In this document: positions 23,285 through 23,580 of the stretch, piece after piece
Numbering within the stretch: position 1 is the first letter of the stretch
How the letters are laid out: each line of letters opens with the position of its first letter
NCBI GenBank assembly: GCA_016783995.1
Contig: JADHVN010000007.1
Span: 1-23,580 of the forward strand
Direction of reading: 5' to 3'
Origin: Actinomycetota bacterium
Lineage (GTDB): Bacteria; Actinomycetota; Humimicrobiia; Humimicrobiales; Humimicrobiaceae
DNA: 23,580 nt
Translations under genes and position numbers: made by a program
Notes under the pieces: model-generated
What the model was told of the DNA's origin: nothing
Seen by the model: only the letters and a program-made list of their open reading frames with translations
Databases searched by the model: none

Positions 23285-23580
23285 TTAATCCTGGACTTCT
23301 AATTCCTTTATTAATTTTTCTATACCATCTTCAAAGCTTGCAGGAGAGAAGTTGAAATCTGCTCTGGCTTTATCATATGGATATGATTTATTGATTACCA
23401 TTCCCTCTATCTGGCCAGGAACCAGAGAAGGATTTTTAGAAATTTTGGAGTATATTGAGATTAAGAGTATGCCGAGTTTAATGGGGATTTTTATTACTTT
23501 AAATTTCTTTTTTAATTTGTTTCTCACAATATCCAGCATTTCATTATATTTTAAAGGATTTTTACCGGCTATATTATAGG
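23285..23580 (-). CDS. NAD-dependent sugar epimerase/dehydratase, C-terminal part
   Basis: The minus-strand ORF runs off the right edge, so only the last ~98 residues are visible. The first visible residues read YNIAGKNPLKYNEMLDIV, the typical C-terminal motif of extended short-chain epimerases (YNIxG...PxTxxEL...). The segment then has KIPI and GMVINKSYPYDKARADFNFSPA, matching the tail that contacts the sugar and a closing FEDGIEKLIKEL helix. An ATG inside the visible part (23539) is an internal Met, not the start. It converges on the sugar transferase gene with a 65-base gap. The substrate cannot be assigned without the N-terminal part; a role in the same glycan is likely. Confidence 0.8.
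   Translation of the reverse strand, partial: YNIAGKNPLKYNEMLDIVRNKLKKKFKVIKIPIKLGILLISIYSKISKNPSLVPGQIEGMVINKSYPYDKARADFNFSPASFEDGIEKLIKELEVQD

Overview
The window is AT-rich bacterial chromosome. It carries genes for a wall-building, probably anaerobic bacterium: MurA, a LytR-CpsA-Psr wall ligase, ComEB-type dCMP deaminase, SppA, and a V/A-type rather than F-type rotary ATPase. Several starts are TTG. The linkage of tsaC, rpiB, glyA, comEB and murA to an ATPase operon recalls Bacillota and deep Actinomycetota chromosomes. The low GC and IS type would also fit uncultured lineages such as Atribacterota. I cannot name the taxon from sequence alone.

Region 1 (1-4440) is accessory and partly decayed. 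It holds a DUF4143-type AAA ATPase on the minus strand with a near-consensus promoter almost touching its start codon. Next comes an IS left end with a 48-residue transposase remnant, joined directly to the 3' part of an ABC transporter ATPase gene that has lost its Walker A. A complete AbiEi/AbiEii type IV toxin-antitoxin pair with its own promoter follows, then a small frameshifted ORF.

Region 2 (4444-13959) holds sppA and then a nine-gene V/A-ATPase operon in the order H-I-K-E-C-F-A-B-D, the order of the Enterococcus hirae ntp operon. A TTGACA/TACAAT promoter lies upstream. Genes abut or nearly abut. The proteolipid K has every residue known to bind Na+ in E. hirae NtpK, so the enzyme is predicted to move Na+.

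Region 3 (13968-18603) holds glyA, rpiB and tsaC on the minus strand, converging on the ATPase operon, and then comEB and murA on the plus strand. These families commonly flank the F-type atp operon in Gram-positive bacteria, so a V/A-type operon here hints at replacement or rearrangement at an old ATPase locus.

Region 4 (18693-23580) is a cell-surface glycan locus. It has a LytR-CpsA-Psr protein with two Ig-like repeats before its LytR_C tail, a membrane nucleotide-sugar 4,6-dehydratase (CapD/WbpM type), an initiating sugar-phosphate transferase, and the end of a convergent NAD-dependent sugar epimerase cut by the window edge.

No tRNA, rRNA, CRISPR array or prophage was seen. The closest thing to an unusual system is a set of smaller oddities: start codons without Shine-Dalgarno sites at the heads of transcription units, the repeat-decorated ATPase promoter, and the LCP/Ig architecture.
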